A stretch of DNA of 64,000 nucleotides from Rhizobium sp. S152 (GCF_030380735.1 NZ_JAUDRZ010000001.1:1-64000); one strand, 5' to 3'. Counted from the first letter of the stretch, positions 1-8,628 are shown. A program made the numbers and translations. The notes: a model not told the origin generated them from the sequence alone.

Positions 1-370
1 TTGTTCCTCTTTCGTGTCCGAGATCGTCGCCAAACGTTCGAATACGAGTAGAATCAACACCGTGCGCCTTGTCCATCCAATTTAAACCGGACAGCAGTGG
101 TCCTGTGCCGAGCATCTGCCGGTCGCTCCATTTGCTCGACGTGAATGGACACTTGGCACCCGGTCGGGCGGTATCGGGCGGCGGACGATGAACCCGCTGC
201 TTACATCTGCACCGTTGCATTCGCGGAGGCGTGCTTAGATCCTCGGGACAAGCCCGAGGACGACGCCGAGAAGGAGGGAACGACGGCGTATCACAGCGCG
301 CGCGGGTTCACCCACCCCTTTGCAAAAGCGAGTGGATCATCCGGCCCCCTCGCAGAAACCCACACAAACA
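1..370. other. Gene-poor left edge
   Basis: I see no convincing gene here. On the minus strand positions 5-10 read AGAGGA, a Shine-Dalgarno-like motif only a few bases from the edge, so a minus-strand gene may begin just outside the window (inference). A dispersed 41-bp repeat sits at 225-265. The short forward reading frames in this stretch have no ribosome site and no recognisable domain. Confidence 0.5.
225..265. repeat. Dispersed repeat with CCTCGGG/CCCGAGG stem, copy 1
   Basis: The sequence GGAGGC-TGCTTAGATC followed by CCTCGGG, ACAAG, CCCGAGG and GACG matches 16717-16757 almost base for base. The arms CCTCGGG and CCCGAGG can pair around a short loop. The two copies, about 16 kb apart and both in non-coding DNA, show this is a dispersed palindromic element rather than a local hairpin. 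Confidence 0.7.
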
Positions 371-398
371 AAAAAAGCGCCCCGAGGAGCGCCTTTTC
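371..398 (-). terminator. Rho-independent terminator of the Bax-inhibitor gene
   Basis: Read on the minus strand, a GC-rich stem (GGCGCTC pairing with GGGCGCT, one G-T pair at the end) is followed by a run of seven T. It starts about 17 bases past the stop codon of the gene at 415-1143, the expected place for its terminator. Confidence 0.65.
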
Positions 399-414
399 CG
401 ATTTCCGTTCCTGA

Positions 415-1143
415 TTACTTGCGGTTGCCCATGAACTGCAGGAGGAACATGAAGAGGTTGATGAAGTCGAGGTAGAGCGTCAGCGCGCCCATGATCGCCT
501 TGCGGCCGGCCATGGTGGCGTCGTCGGCGGCGTAGTACATTTCCTTGATGCGCTGCGTGTCGTAGGCCGTCAGGCCCGCGAAGATCAGCACGCCGATTGC
601 CGAGATGGCGAAGGCCATCGCACCCGACTGCAGGAAGATGTTGACGACCGAGGCGATGATCAGGCCGAAGAGGCCCATGATCAGGAACGAGCCCATGGCC
701 GAGAGATCACGCTTGGTCGAATAGCCGTAAAGCGACAACGCGCCGAACGAAGCAGCCGTGACGAAGAAGGTCTGCACGACGCTCTGGCCGGTGTAGATCA
801 GGAAGATCGACGACAGCGACAGGCCCACCAGTGCTGCATAGACCGCAAAGGTCGTCTGCGCAGCGGATACGCTCATCGAGTTGATCCTGAAGCTCAGGAA
901 GAACACGAGAGCCAGCGGAGCGAAGATAACGACCCACTTCAGCGGGCTCGTATAGATCGCGGCACCGAATGCGGTGAGCTGCCCGTCGGAGACGGCCAAT
1001 GAGAATGCGAAATAGGCGGCCAGGCCGGTGATGACCAAACCGATGCCCATCAGGTTGTAGACCTTGAGCATATAGCTGCGCAGGCCCTGATCGATCATCT
1101 CGCCGGTCTGTGCACGGCTCTGGTAGTTACGAAGGTCAGCCAT
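415..1143 (-). CDS. Bax inhibitor-1/YccA family membrane protein
   Basis: An inner-membrane protein of the Bax inhibitor-1/YccA family. Known members form a bundle of about seven helices that acts as a pH-sensitive leak channel or, for E. coli YccA, interacts with the FtsH protease. The 242-residue product shows seven hydrophobic stretches and the family motif YDTQ near residue 194, which carries one of the conserved aspartates. I chose the ATG at 1143 because AGAGGAAAC lies just before it; a longer frame to 1257 would add 38 residues of unrelated, non-hydrophobic sequence. It appears to be transcribed alone and has its own terminator. The physiological role in this organism is not known. Confidence 0.9.
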   Translation of the reverse strand: MADLRNYQSRAQTGEMIDQGLRSYMLKVYNLMGIGLVITGLAAYFAFSLAVSDGQLTAFGAAIYTSPLKWVVIFAPLALVFFLSFRINSMSVSAAQTTFAVYAALVGLSLSSIFLIYTGQSVVQTFFVTAASFGALSLYGYSTKRDLSAMGSFLIMGLFGLIIASVVNIFLQSGAMAFAISAIGVLIFAGLTAYDTQRIKEMYYAADDATMAGRKAIMGALTLYLDFINLFMFLLQFMGNRK

Positions 1144-1322
1144 TGTTTCCTCTTTAAAGCTCCGATGTGAACACGGTGTCGGATTTTCAACCCGGGCGCC
1201 GCTGCGGAGCCTCAGCATGCCTGTCCACAATATGAGCCTTTCACCCTTTGCAAACAAGGCCCCTGCAACCCGCGACCGGGTTAAATCGCCGTAAGGTGTC
1301 GGAAAATTTCCCGCAACGGCGC

Positions 1323-3866
1323 TTAAAGTTCGCGCAGAACGGGTGCCGCCTTCTGCCCGAGAATGCGCCAGGTGCCGATAAGTCCGATGCCGACGGTCAG
1401 CACCAGCGCCGTCAGAAGCGTGAAGCCGGCGACATCGGGCAGGAAGTGCGAGGGGATGCGCATGATCCTGGCGACGATGAACCAGGCGGAAATGCCGCCG
1501 GCGGCGAGCGCGAAGATCGCGGTTGCCGCACCCAGGATCAGGTACTCGTAGCAGAAGGCGCGGATCAGCATTTTCCGCGTGGCGCCGAGTGTCTTCAGCA
1601 CCACTGCATCATGGGTCCGGGCCCGGTTTCCGGCAGCGAGCGCCCCCGCCAGAACGAGGACCGAGGAGATCAGCGCCACCGAGGCGGCGGCCCGGATCGC
1701 GGTCGCCAGCTGGGCGACCAGCGTGTTGACGATGTCGATCGCATCCTTGACGCGGACGCTGGTGATCGTCGGCCAGGTATTGGTCACGGATTTGAGGATC
1801 GCCGCTTCCTGTGTCGACGTCGCACTCGGGTCGGTCAGCGTCGCCAGCCAGGCATGCGGCGCGCCCTTGAAGGTGTTCGGCGAGAACACCATGACGAAGT
1901 TGATCGCCAGCGACTGCCACTCGACCTTGCGCAGGTTGGCGATCTTGGCGGTGATATTGCGGCCGAGCACGTTGACGGTGACTGTATCGCCGATCTTCAG
2001 CCCGAGTTCTCCGGCCTCCTCGGCGGAAAAGGACACCAGCGGCTCGCCGCTGTAATCCTTGCCCCACCATTCCCCCGCTGTCAGCGAGGCGTTCTCCGGC
2101 ATCGTCTCGGAATAGGTGATGCCGCGGTCGCCGCGCAGCACCCATTGACCCGCCGGCGGCACCTTGCGCTTGGTCACGTCCTCGCCGTTGAAGGCAAGGA
2201 TGCGGCCGCGCAGCATCGGCACTTCGACCAGCTTACCCGCCGGCGCCTCAGACTTGACCAGTTCGCGGAAGCGCTCGACTTCCGATCCCTGGATATCGAC
2301 GAAGAAGAAGTTCGGCGCCCCCTCGGCCATGCGCCCGGTCAGCTGCTGCCTGAGATTGCCGTCGATCAGGGTGAGCGTCACCAGAAGCGCCAGGCCTAGG
2401 CCGAGCGACAGCACGACCGAGGCGGTGAGCGCGCCGGGGCGATGGATGTTACCGATGGCGAGCCGGAGCGCCGGCGAATTCACCCGCGGGCTGCGCCGCG
2501 CCAGCCAGGCGATGCCGGCCGCCACCAGCCGCAGCACCACGAAGGCAAAGGCGATGGCGCCGGTAAAGACCACGGCGATGAAGCGGTCGTGCGCAGTTAC
2601 GATTGCAAGGCCGGCAAGCAGGATCAGAAAGGCGGCCGCCAGCAGCACATAGGGCCAGGACGGCAGGCGCCGCGCCTCGAAGCCCTGCTCGCGAAACAGC
2701 GCGGTGGCCGGCACCTCGCGGGCATGGCCGAGCGGCAGGATGGCGAAGGCAAGCGTCGTCAGCATGCCGAAGAGCACCGCCATCGACAGCGCGCCGGGAT
2801 AGAAGACGATATCGGTGGAAACCGGCAGCACCTGCGCCAGGAACTGCGCGGCGACGAGCGGCGCCAGCGCCCCGATAACGAGACCGATCAGAATGCCCGC
2901 AAGGGCGATGATCGAGATCTGGAACAGGTAGATCAAGACCACCGTCGCCGCGGGCGCGCCAAGGCACTTGAAGGTGGCGATGGTCGTGCGCTTGGCATCG
3001 AGGAAGGCGCGCACCGCATTGGCGACGCCGACGCCGCCGACGATGAGTGCGGTCAGCCCGACCAGTGTCAGGAACTGCGAGAAACGCTCGATATTCTCTG
3101 TCAGAGAGGGTGCCGCGCGGTCACTGCTGCGGATCGACCAGCCGGCGGCGGGAAACTCCTTCGCCGCCCGGTCGCGAATGCCAGAGGCCTGGCTAAGGTC
3201 GTTGAGCCGGATCTTGTAGGCGTGTTCGACGAGGCTGCCGGTCTGCACCAGCCCGGATGCCTTCATCGCCTCGCTGCTGATCAACAGCCGCGGCGCGAAG
3301 CCGAAACCTTCGGAGATGGCGTCGGGCTCGGTCTTCACCGTGCCGGTTATGTTGAGGATCACCTTGCCGAGCAGCAGTTCGTCGCCGATCGAAAGCCCCA
3401 TGCGCTCCAGGAGAAGCGGCGCGGCGACGGCGCCATAGGTTCCGCCCTGGTTGGAGAGCAACGCCGGAAGCGGGTAGTTAGGCTCGGCCTCGAAGGTGCC
3501 GTAGAGCGGATAGGCGCCATCGACGGCCTTGACCTCGACCAGCGCCTGGTCGGTGCCGTCGGGCTTGCGCGCCATCGACCGCAGGCCGGTCGAGACCGAC
3601 ACCTTTCCGAGCCCGTTCAGGAAGTTCATCTCCTGTTCGTTGGCCTCGCGGTTGTTGAGCTCGAAGCGAATGTCGCCGGCCAGAATCTCCTGGCCGCGCG
3701 TGGCGATGGTGTCGGTAATCGACTGCGATACCGAATTGACGGCGGCGATCGCCCCCGTGCCGAGCGCGATGCAGGCGAGGAAGATGTAGAAACCCCTCAG
3801 CCCGCCGCGCAGTTCACGCAGCGCGAGACGGAAGGCGAGCGACACACGCGGGGTCAGGAGCCTCAT
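1323..3866 (-). CDS. ABC transporter permease, FtsX/YbbP family
   Basis: An 847-residue inner-membrane permease of the MacB/FtsX-like type (YbbP). It has an N-terminal membrane helix (about residues 20-45), a large periplasmic domain to about 260, a first FtsX-type helix bundle (about 265-390), more helices and a second periplasmic domain, and a C-terminal FtsX bundle (about 725-840). Such two-bundle permeases pair with a YbbA-type ATPase and work by mechanotransmission or export of lipid-like or hydrophobic molecules, not classical import. Its start overlaps the stop of the ATPase gene by four bases, so the two are translationally coupled. The ybbA-ybbP pair divergent from a tesA-like gene is the same arrangement as in E. 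coli. The substrate is unknown. Confidence 0.92.
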   Translation of the reverse strand: MRLLTPRVSLAFRLALRELRGGLRGFYIFLACIALGTGAIAAVNSVSQSITDTIATRGQEILAGDIRFELNNREANEQEMNFLNGLGKVSVSTGLRSMARKPDGTDQALVEVKAVDGAYPLYGTFEAEPNYPLPALLSNQGGTYGAVAAPLLLERMGLSIGDELLLGKVILNITGTVKTEPDAISEGFGFAPRLLISSEAMKASGLVQTGSLVEHAYKIRLNDLSQASGIRDRAAKEFPAAGWSIRSSDRAAPSLTENIERFSQFLTLVGLTALIVGGVGVANAVRAFLDAKRTTIATFKCLGAPAATVVLIYLFQISIIALAGILIGLVIGALAPLVAAQFLAQVLPVSTDIVFYPGALSMAVLFGMLTTLAFAILPLGHAREVPATALFREQGFEARRLPSWPYVLLAAAFLILLAGLAIVTAHDRFIAVVFTGAIAFAFVVLRLVAAGIAWLARRSPRVNSPALRLAIGNIHRPGALTASVVLSLGLGLALLVTLTLIDGNLRQQLTGRMAEGAPNFFFVDIQGSEVERFRELVKSEAPAGKLVEVPMLRGRILAFNGEDVTKRKVPPAGQWVLRGDRGITYSETMPENASLTAGEWWGKDYSGEPLVSFSAEEAGELGLKIGDTVTVNVLGRNITAKIANLRKVEWQSLAINFVMVFSPNTFKGAPHAWLATLTDPSATSTQEAAILKSVTNTWPTITSVRVKDAIDIVNTLVAQLATAIRAAASVALISSVLVLAGALAAGNRARTHDAVVLKTLGATRKMLIRAFCYEYLILGAATAIFALAAGGISAWFIVARIMRIPSHFLPDVAGFTLLTALVLTVGIGLIGTWRILGQKAAPVLREL

Positions 3867-4573
3867 GCAATGGCGGCCTCTGCGGGGCGATCGGCGGCGC
3901 TGTCGCCTTCGATCTGGCCCGAGCGCACGCGGATCTGCCGCGAGCAGCGCTTGGCGAGGCCGTTGTCGTGTGTGACGAGCAGAAGCGTCATGCCGCGCTC
4001 GGCCTGCTTGGCAAACAGGAGATCGGCGATCTGCCGGCCGGTGTCGGCATCGAGGTTGCCGGTCGGCTCGTCGGCGATCAGAAGGGCCGGAGACGGCGCC
4101 AGCGCCCGGGCGATGGCGACGCGCTGCTGCTCGCCGCCGGAGAGCTGGCCGGGATAGTGGTTCAGCCGCTCGCCGAGGCCGACGGCATTGAGCTCGCGCC
4201 TGGCGATCTCGAACGGGTTGGCGACATTGGCAAGCTCGAGCGGCACAGCGACGTTTTCGAGCGCCGTCATGTTGGCGATGAGGTGGAAGGACTGGAAGAC
4301 GATGCCGATGTTGCGGCCGCGGAAATCGGCCACCTGGTCTTCGCTCAGCGCATGCAGCGGCGTGCCGCTGATGTTGATTTCACCGCTGTCGAGCGTTTCG
4401 AGCCCGGCCAGTACCATCAGCAGCGTAGACTTGCCGGAGCCCGAGGGGCCGACGATGCCGACCGACTCGCCCGCCTCGATGACAAGGTCGATGCCCTTCA
4501 GCACATGGACTGAGGCGGCGGCGCTGCCCAGGGTCAAATCGGCGTGCTTCAGCTCGATGATGGTTTTTGCCAA
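3863..4573 (-). CDS. ABC transporter ATP-binding protein, YbbA/LolD-like
   Basis: The 236-residue ATPase partner of the permease at 1323-3866. Walker A GPSGSGKST is at about residues 42-50, the signature LSGGEQQR at 144-151 and Walker B LLIADEP at 164-170, as in the LolD/MacB/YbbA subfamily. I start it at the TTG at 4573, giving MAKTIIELKHADL, because a longer frame to 4654 would run through the divergent promoter region and over the start of the esterase gene; the start is the least certain part. A CTATAT element lies at about 4585-4591, upstream of this TTG. Neighbouring tesA-like esterase is read the other way from the same 54-base gap. Confidence 0.9.
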   Translation of the reverse strand: MAKTIIELKHADLTLGSAAASVHVLKGIDLVIEAGESVGIVGPSGSGKSTLLMVLAGLETLDSGEINISGTPLHALSEDQVADFRGRNIGIVFQSFHLIANMTALENVAVPLELANVANPFEIARRELNAVGLGERLNHYPGQLSGGEQQRVAIARALAPSPALLIADEPTGNLDADTGRQIADLLFAKQAERGMTLLLVTHDNGLAKRCSRQIRVRSGQIEGDSAADRPAEAAIA

Positions 4574-4627
4574 CAGTATTTGCCCTATATAGATCACAAA
4601 ACGTGCAGCCAATTTAGGGAAAGCGGA

Positions 4628-5272
4628 ATGAGTTTTAAAGTTGCCGGCCTTCACATAGCTGTCATTGTCGCCTCGCTCATCTTCTCGGTGGCGGCGCAGG
4701 CAAGAACCATCAATCTGGTCGGCTTCGGTGACAGCCTTATGGCGGGCTACCAGCTGGCGCCGGGCGAGGGTTTTCCCGAGAAGCTGCAGGCGGCGCTGAA
4801 GGCTGATGGAAAGGATGTAACCGTCGCCAATGCCGGGGTGTCCGGCGACACGACGACGGGCGGACTTGCGCGCATCGACTGGTCCGTCCCTGATGGTACC
4901 GACGGCGTCATCCTCGAGCTCGGCGCCAACGACGCGCTGCGCGGCATCCCGCCGGAGGAAAGCGAGAAAAATCTCGATCAGATGATTACTCGGCTAAAGG
5001 TGCGCGGAATTTCGGTCCTGCTGGTCGGCATGATGGCGCCACCGAACATGGGCGGCGACTATGCCGAGCGCTTCAACCCGATCTACCGGAAACTGGCAGA
5101 AAAACATGGCGTTGCGCTCTACCCATTCTTCCTCGACGGCGTCGTGCTCGACGCCGGGCTGAAACTCGAGGACGGGATGCATCCGAACGCGAGGGGCGTG
5201 GATGTGATGGTCGAGAAGATGAAACCGGCAATCACGCAATTCATGGGAACGTTTCCGTCTGTGAAGAATTAG
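4628..5272 (+). CDS. tesA: Arylesterase / acyl-CoA thioesterase I (TesA-like), GDSL family
   Basis: A 214-residue secreted SGNH hydrolase. Residues 1-25 form a signal peptide ending VAAQA. Block I GDSL is at 34-37 with nucleophile Ser36; the block III Asn lies in the ELGAND stretch, and the catalytic Asp and His lie in DGMHP near the C terminus. Family members hydrolyse acyl-CoA and aryl or lysophospholipid esters in the periplasm. The start ATG at 4628 follows a GGGAAAGCGGA ribosome site; the longer open frame from 4544 has none. The gene is divergent from the YbbA/YbbP exporter genes, a conserved pairing that suggests a shared role in lipid or envelope metabolism. Confidence 0.93.
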   Translation: MSFKVAGLHIAVIVASLIFSVAAQARTINLVGFGDSLMAGYQLAPGEGFPEKLQAALKADGKDVTVANAGVSGDTTTGGLARIDWSVPDGTDGVILELGANDALRGIPPEESEKNLDQMITRLKVRGISVLLVGMMAPPNMGGDYAERFNPIYRKLAEKHGVALYPFFLDGVVLDAGLKLEDGMHPNARGVDVMVEKMKPAITQFMGTFPSVKN

Positions 5273-5340
5273 GGGCTTGCGCGGGTACGGAATGCGTGAT
5301 TCCGTGTGAGCACCTGCAAAAGATTCGGGGAGTGCTCGTT

Positions 5341-5934
5341 ATGCCGAGACTATTTACCGCCCTCGAAATTCCGCGCAATGCGGCGATGAGCCTGTCATTG
5401 TTGCGCGGTGGTCTTCCCGGCGCGCGGTGGATCGATGTGGAGAATTACCACATCACATTGCGGTTCATCGGCGACGTGGACGGACGAACGGCGGACGAGA
5501 TCGTCGACCGTCTCGACCGGATCGACAGGCCCGAATTCCAGATCAGGCTCGACGGCATCGGTTCCTTCGGCTCGAAGAAGCCGCATTCGGTCTGGGCCGG
5601 AGTGACCCCCAATTCCGAGATGTATGCACTCCAAGCCGAGATCGAGCGCATCTGCCAGCGCATCGGCCTGGCCCCCGATCCGCGCAAGTTCACGCCGCAT
5701 GTCACGCTTGCGCGGCTGAAATCCTCGCGCGTCGATGATGTCGTGCACTATCTTGCCGGGCGCGGAAACTTCCAGACCTCGGCTTTCACCGTGCCGCGCT
5801 TCGTGCTTCTGTCGTCGCGCGATTCGGTCGGTGGCGGCCCCTATCTGACGGAAGAAATCTTCCCGTTGCGCGAGGCGCTGTCGGTGCCCAATTCCGCAAG
5901 CAACTTCCTGCAGCCGGCCAAGAGCCTGGCATAG
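5341..5934 (+). CDS. thpR: RNA 2',3'-cyclic phosphodiesterase
   Basis: A 197-residue member of the 2H phosphoesterase family (formerly 2'-5' RNA ligase, LigT). Both signature motifs are present: HITL at residues 37-40 and HVTL at 120-123, the two histidines forming the active site that opens 2',3'-cyclic phosphates on RNA ends. The ATG at 5341 is preceded by GGGGAG; the open frame extends 15 codons upstream without a ribosome site. The last 94 bases overlap the 3' end of the convergent phosphatase gene. Its physiological RNA substrate is not known. Confidence 0.93.
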   Translation: MPRLFTALEIPRNAAMSLSLLRGGLPGARWIDVENYHITLRFIGDVDGRTADEIVDRLDRIDRPEFQIRLDGIGSFGSKKPHSVWAGVTPNSEMYALQAEIERICQRIGLAPDPRKFTPHVTLARLKSSRVDDVVHYLAGRGNFQTSAFTVPRFVLLSSRDSVGGGPYLTEEIFPLREALSVPNSASNFLQPAKSLA

Positions 5935-6341
5935 ACCAGCTCGAAGCCGTCCTCGCCACCGAAATAGGGATCGGGGATATTCTCGCCGGTCCCAAGAGCG
6001 ATGTCGCCGAAGAGCCTGATGTTGGACGCCCTGGGCGCCACCCGGCGAAGCTCGGAGACATTGGCAGCGTCCATGGCGACGACGAGGTCGAAATCGCCGA
6101 AGTCCTCGGCCCTTATCCGCCGCGCCCGTTGACCCGAGATATCGATGTCGTGACTTGCCGCCGTGGCGACCGAGCGCGGATCGGGGCCATCGCCTACATG
6201 CCAGCTGCCGGTGCCGGCCGAATCGATCGAAAAGCGCGCGGTGAGCCCGGCCTCTTCGACGAGATGGGAAAAGATGCCCTCGGCCAGTGGCGAACGGCAG
6301 ATATTGCCCATGCAAACAAACAGGATGCTGATGCGTTTCAT
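5841..6341 (-). CDS. Low molecular weight protein-tyrosine phosphatase
   Basis: A 166-residue cytoplasmic LMW-PTP. The P-loop C-X5-R-S is at the N terminus (CMGNICRS, Cys10 and Arg16), and the general-acid Asp lies in the DPYF motif near residue 127. These enzymes hydrolyse phosphotyrosine, and several bacterial members also act on arsenate or on envelope-regulating kinases; which applies here is not evident. The start at 6341 leaves a weak ribosome site, but upstream in-frame sequence reads antisense to phhB and is not protein-like. The C terminus overlaps the convergent thpR gene by 94 bases, and the length is slightly above the usual 150-160. Confidence 0.93.
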   Translation of the reverse strand: MKRISILFVCMGNICRSPLAEGIFSHLVEEAGLTARFSIDSAGTGSWHVGDGPDPRSVATAASHDIDISGQRARRIRAEDFGDFDLVVAMDAANVSELRRVAPRASNIRLFGDIALGTGENIPDPYFGGEDGFELVYARLLAGCRKLLAELGTDSASRNGKISSVR

Positions 6342-6377
6342 AGGGAGACTCGTTGGAACAAGAGGAGGAACCATCGC

Positions 6378-6683
6378 ATGAAACGGCAGAAACTGGAACG
6401 GCCTGACATCGATCGGGAACTGGCCGGATTGGAGGGCTGGACTCTGGACGACGGCGCTGCGTCGATCTCGAAATCCTTCAAGTTCAAGAACTTCGTCGAG
6501 GCCTTCGGCTTCATGACCGAGGCGGCCCTTGCCGCCGAAAAGCTCGACCACCATCCGGAATGGTTCAACGTCTATTCGAAGGTCGAGGTGAAGCTCAATA
6601 CGCATGACGCCGGCGGGCTGACGGAACTCGATTTCAAGCTGGCGGCGCTGATGGAAAAGGCCGCCCAACGTAGAACTGATTGA
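6378..6683 (+). CDS. phhB: 4a-hydroxytetrahydrobiopterin dehydratase (pterin-4a-carbinolamine dehydratase)
   Basis: A 101-residue PCD/DCoH enzyme that dehydrates 4a-hydroxy-tetrahydropterin, usually recycling the cofactor of phenylalanine hydroxylase; some bacterial members instead serve molybdopterin enzymes. The full family motif is visible: LDHHPEW near residues 61-67, then the NTHDAGGLTELD segment. The ATG at 6378 has a near-perfect AGAGGAGG upstream. It is divergent from the phosphatase gene with only 36 bases between starts. No phenylalanine hydroxylase gene is in the window. Confidence 0.95.
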   Translation: MKRQKLERPDIDRELAGLEGWTLDDGAASISKSFKFKNFVEAFGFMTEAALAAEKLDHHPEWFNVYSKVEVKLNTHDAGGLTELDFKLAALMEKAAQRRTD

Positions 6684-6736
6684 ATCGGGATGCGCCGTCC
6701 CCCATATTCTTGCGTGACAGAAAGGGCCAACGAGAC

Positions 6737-7141
6737 ATGGACGACGTCAAATACGGTGAAATCCTGCTTCCGGGTGATGAAGACACCCAGAGCCGGCGCG
6801 AGGAAACGGTGCGTCGGAAATTCTGGCCGACCTTCCGCAAGGCCGCGCGCAGGATCCCCTTCTCGCGCGATCTCGTCGCCGCCTTCTATTGCGCGCTCGA
6901 TCCTCAGACGCCGCTCAAGGTGCGCGGTACGCTGCTCGCCGCACTCGCCTATTTCGTGCTGCCCGTCGACATGATCCCCGACGTGCTTGTCGGCATCGGC
7001 TTTACCGACGACATCGCCGTCCTCTCGGCCGCCTTCGCCATGGTCAGCCGCAATATCCGGCCCAACCACTACGAGGCTGCCGACAAGGCGCTCGACGATA
7101 AGCTTGATAACGTGAAACCCGAAAACATGAAGTCCGTGTAG
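6737..7141 (+). CDS. DUF1232 (YkvA-family) membrane protein
   Basis: A 134-residue protein with the DUF1232 core at about residues 55-105: a charged N terminus, then a hydrophobic stretch reading AYFVLPVDMIPDVLVGIG followed by FTDDIAVL, diagnostic of the family. Members are small, usually membrane-associated proteins of unknown function. I chose the ATG at 6737 behind AAAGGG; a longer frame would begin with TTG overlapping the phhB stop. It likely shares a transcript with phhB, 53 bases upstream. It is convergent with the sigma-factor gene that follows. Confidence 0.88.
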   Translation: MDDVKYGEILLPGDEDTQSRREETVRRKFWPTFRKAARRIPFSRDLVAAFYCALDPQTPLKVRGTLLAALAYFVLPVDMIPDVLVGIGFTDDIAVLSAAFAMVSRNIRPNHYEAADKALDDKLDNVKPENMKSV

Positions 7142-7159
7142 CGGCTGGCACCATCTGCA

Positions 7160-7720
7160 CTACACGCTCTCCGCCTCGAGGACCTTTTTCAGCTTGCCGA
7201 AGGCGAGGCGGATGCGGGACTTGACCGTGCCGAGCGGCAGGCCCGTGGCCTCGGCGATCTCCGAGTGGGACTGGCCGAGGAAGAAGGCCGCACGCAGCAT
7301 CTCGCGCTGGTCGTCGGGGAGCCGATTGACGGCGGCGCGGACATGGGCGTCGCGATCGTCATTGGCGACGATCTCGTCGGCGCCGAGCTCGGCGGGAGGC
7401 TGCAGCACCGGATCCTTCTCGTCCAGCACGCGGGCGCGGCTGCGTCTTTGCAAGTCGATCCGCCGGTTGCGGGCGATGCGAAACAGCCATGTGGAGAGAG
7501 ACGAACGCGCGGGATCGTAGAGCCCTGCCTTGTGCCAGAGCACGATCATCACTTCCTGCACCAGTTCCTCCGCCTCGCCGCCCGCCATCTTCTGCCGCAG
7601 CAGCCACGATTTCAGGCGCGGCGCGAAATAATCGAACAGGACAGCGAATGCCTGCTGGTCGCGGTTGTCCGCGACCGCTCTGGCGAGTGCGGCGAAGCGC
7701 TGTCTCTCGTCAGCATCCAT
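7160..7720 (-). CDS. RNA polymerase ECF-type sigma factor
   Basis: A 186-residue extracytoplasmic-function sigma factor. Region 2 spans about residues 25-95 (the LVQEVM and STWLFRIARNRRID segments bind core and the -10 element). Region 4 spans about 130-182, with the helix-turn-helix HSEIAEATGLPLGTVKSR. It resembles the RpoE group that in Rhodobacter and rhizobia is paired with a cupin-type ChrR anti-sigma factor. No anti-sigma gene is adjacent: downstream is the convergent DUF1232 gene, and upstream a 330-base gap. The stimulus and targets cannot be read from the sequence. Confidence 0.93.
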   Translation of the reverse strand: MDADERQRFAALARAVADNRDQQAFAVLFDYFAPRLKSWLLRQKMAGGEAEELVQEVMIVLWHKAGLYDPARSSLSTWLFRIARNRRIDLQRRSRARVLDEKDPVLQPPAELGADEIVANDDRDAHVRAAVNRLPDDQREMLRAAFFLGQSHSEIAEATGLPLGTVKSRIRLAFGKLKKVLEAESV

Positions 7721-8050
7721 ATTCCGTTACAGGTCCCGGCTCAGCGAATTCGTCAATGGATCTCCCGACTTATTGACCTACAGCGCTTTTCGAAAACGTC
7801 AAACTCTTGCCTGAATCTTTCTGTCTTAAATGCATCAACGGCGACACAAACTCATGTCGCCGCACGTCATCATCGAGGGCGAGGGTTCGGCGCCCAGCCA
7901 TGATATCAGGACGGAAACGGCACAGGCGGGTAATTCTCGCGGGCCTCGTTGACGTTTTGGTAACCTGAATTAAGTCAAAATAAAGCAGATCGTGACTACG
8001 CCGCCCGCTCGTTTTCTCGGGCTCGAAGCGCAAGAACCGGCAGGATATCC
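7721..8050. other. Divergent intergenic region with a perfect hairpin
   Basis: This 330-base gap separates the start of the sigma-factor gene from the start of the IalB-family gene and must hold both promoters. The only clear structure is a perfect 8-bp inverted repeat, CGGCGACA and TGTCGCCG, at 7839-7862 with an 8-base loop and no T-run. A weak TTGGTA/ATAAAG pair with 17-base spacing lies near 7960-7990. I find no open frame I trust. Confidence 0.45.
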
Positions 8051-8602
8051 ATGTTTGCAAGACGTACCGTAATCGCCCTCTCCATCGTTCTCGCCGGCGC
8101 TGGGATAGCATCCGCTCAAGCCAAGAAGCCCGCAGCCGCGCAGCAGCCTGCCGCCGCCGCTTCCTCGGCCCCGACGCGCATCCAGCAGTTCCAGGCCTGG
8201 GGCGCCTATTCCTATAAGTCGGGCGCCAGCACCGTCTGCTACGTTCTCTCGGTCCCGACCGAGAAGAAGCCGGCCGGCATCGACCATGGCGACAACTTCT
8301 TCATCGTCTCGCAGCGCCCGGGCCAGAACATTTCCTACGAGCCGCAGGCGATGATGGGCTACACCGTAAAGGATGCCTCGAAGATCAATGTCGTCATCGA
8401 CAACAAGACCTTCGTGATGTTCACCAAGGACAAGGCCGGCTGGGTCGAGAACGCCGCGCAGGAGCCGGCGCTGGTCGCCGCCATGAAGGGCGGCCACTCG
8501 ATGACCGTCAACGCCACCTCGCGCAAGGGCACGCAGACCTCCTACAGCTATTCGCTGGCCGGTATTTCGGCTTCGCTGAAGCAGATCGAAAGCTGCAAGT
8601 AA
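8051..8602 (+). CDS. Invasion-associated locus B (IalB) family protein
   Basis: A 183-residue secreted protein. Residues 1-23 are a signal peptide ending ASAQA; a low-complexity Ala/Pro/Gln stretch (about 24-42) follows, then the IalB domain. The family is named after a Bartonella protein linked to erythrocyte invasion, but homologues occur in free-living and plant-associated alphaproteobacteria, where the role is unclear. Two cysteines (one in VCYVL, one in the final ESCK) could form a disulphide. Start ATG at 8051 follows AGGATATCC. A strong terminator follows the stop. It lies just upstream of rlmN on the same strand but is separated from it by that terminator. Confidence 0.9.
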   Translation: MFARRTVIALSIVLAGAGIASAQAKKPAAAQQPAAAASSAPTRIQQFQAWGAYSYKSGASTVCYVLSVPTEKKPAGIDHGDNFFIVSQRPGQNISYEPQAMMGYTVKDASKINVVIDNKTFVMFTKDKAGWVENAAQEPALVAAMKGGHSMTVNATSRKGTQTSYSYSLAGISASLKQIESCK

Positions 8603-8628
8603 GCGCTGTCAGCAAACTTTAGAATTTC

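Noticed and set aside
2442..4157. 571-codon open frame antisense to the YbbP permease and YbbA ATPase genes
   Set aside because: Arg/Gln/Gly-rich shadow of the real genes, with no domain and no ribosome site.
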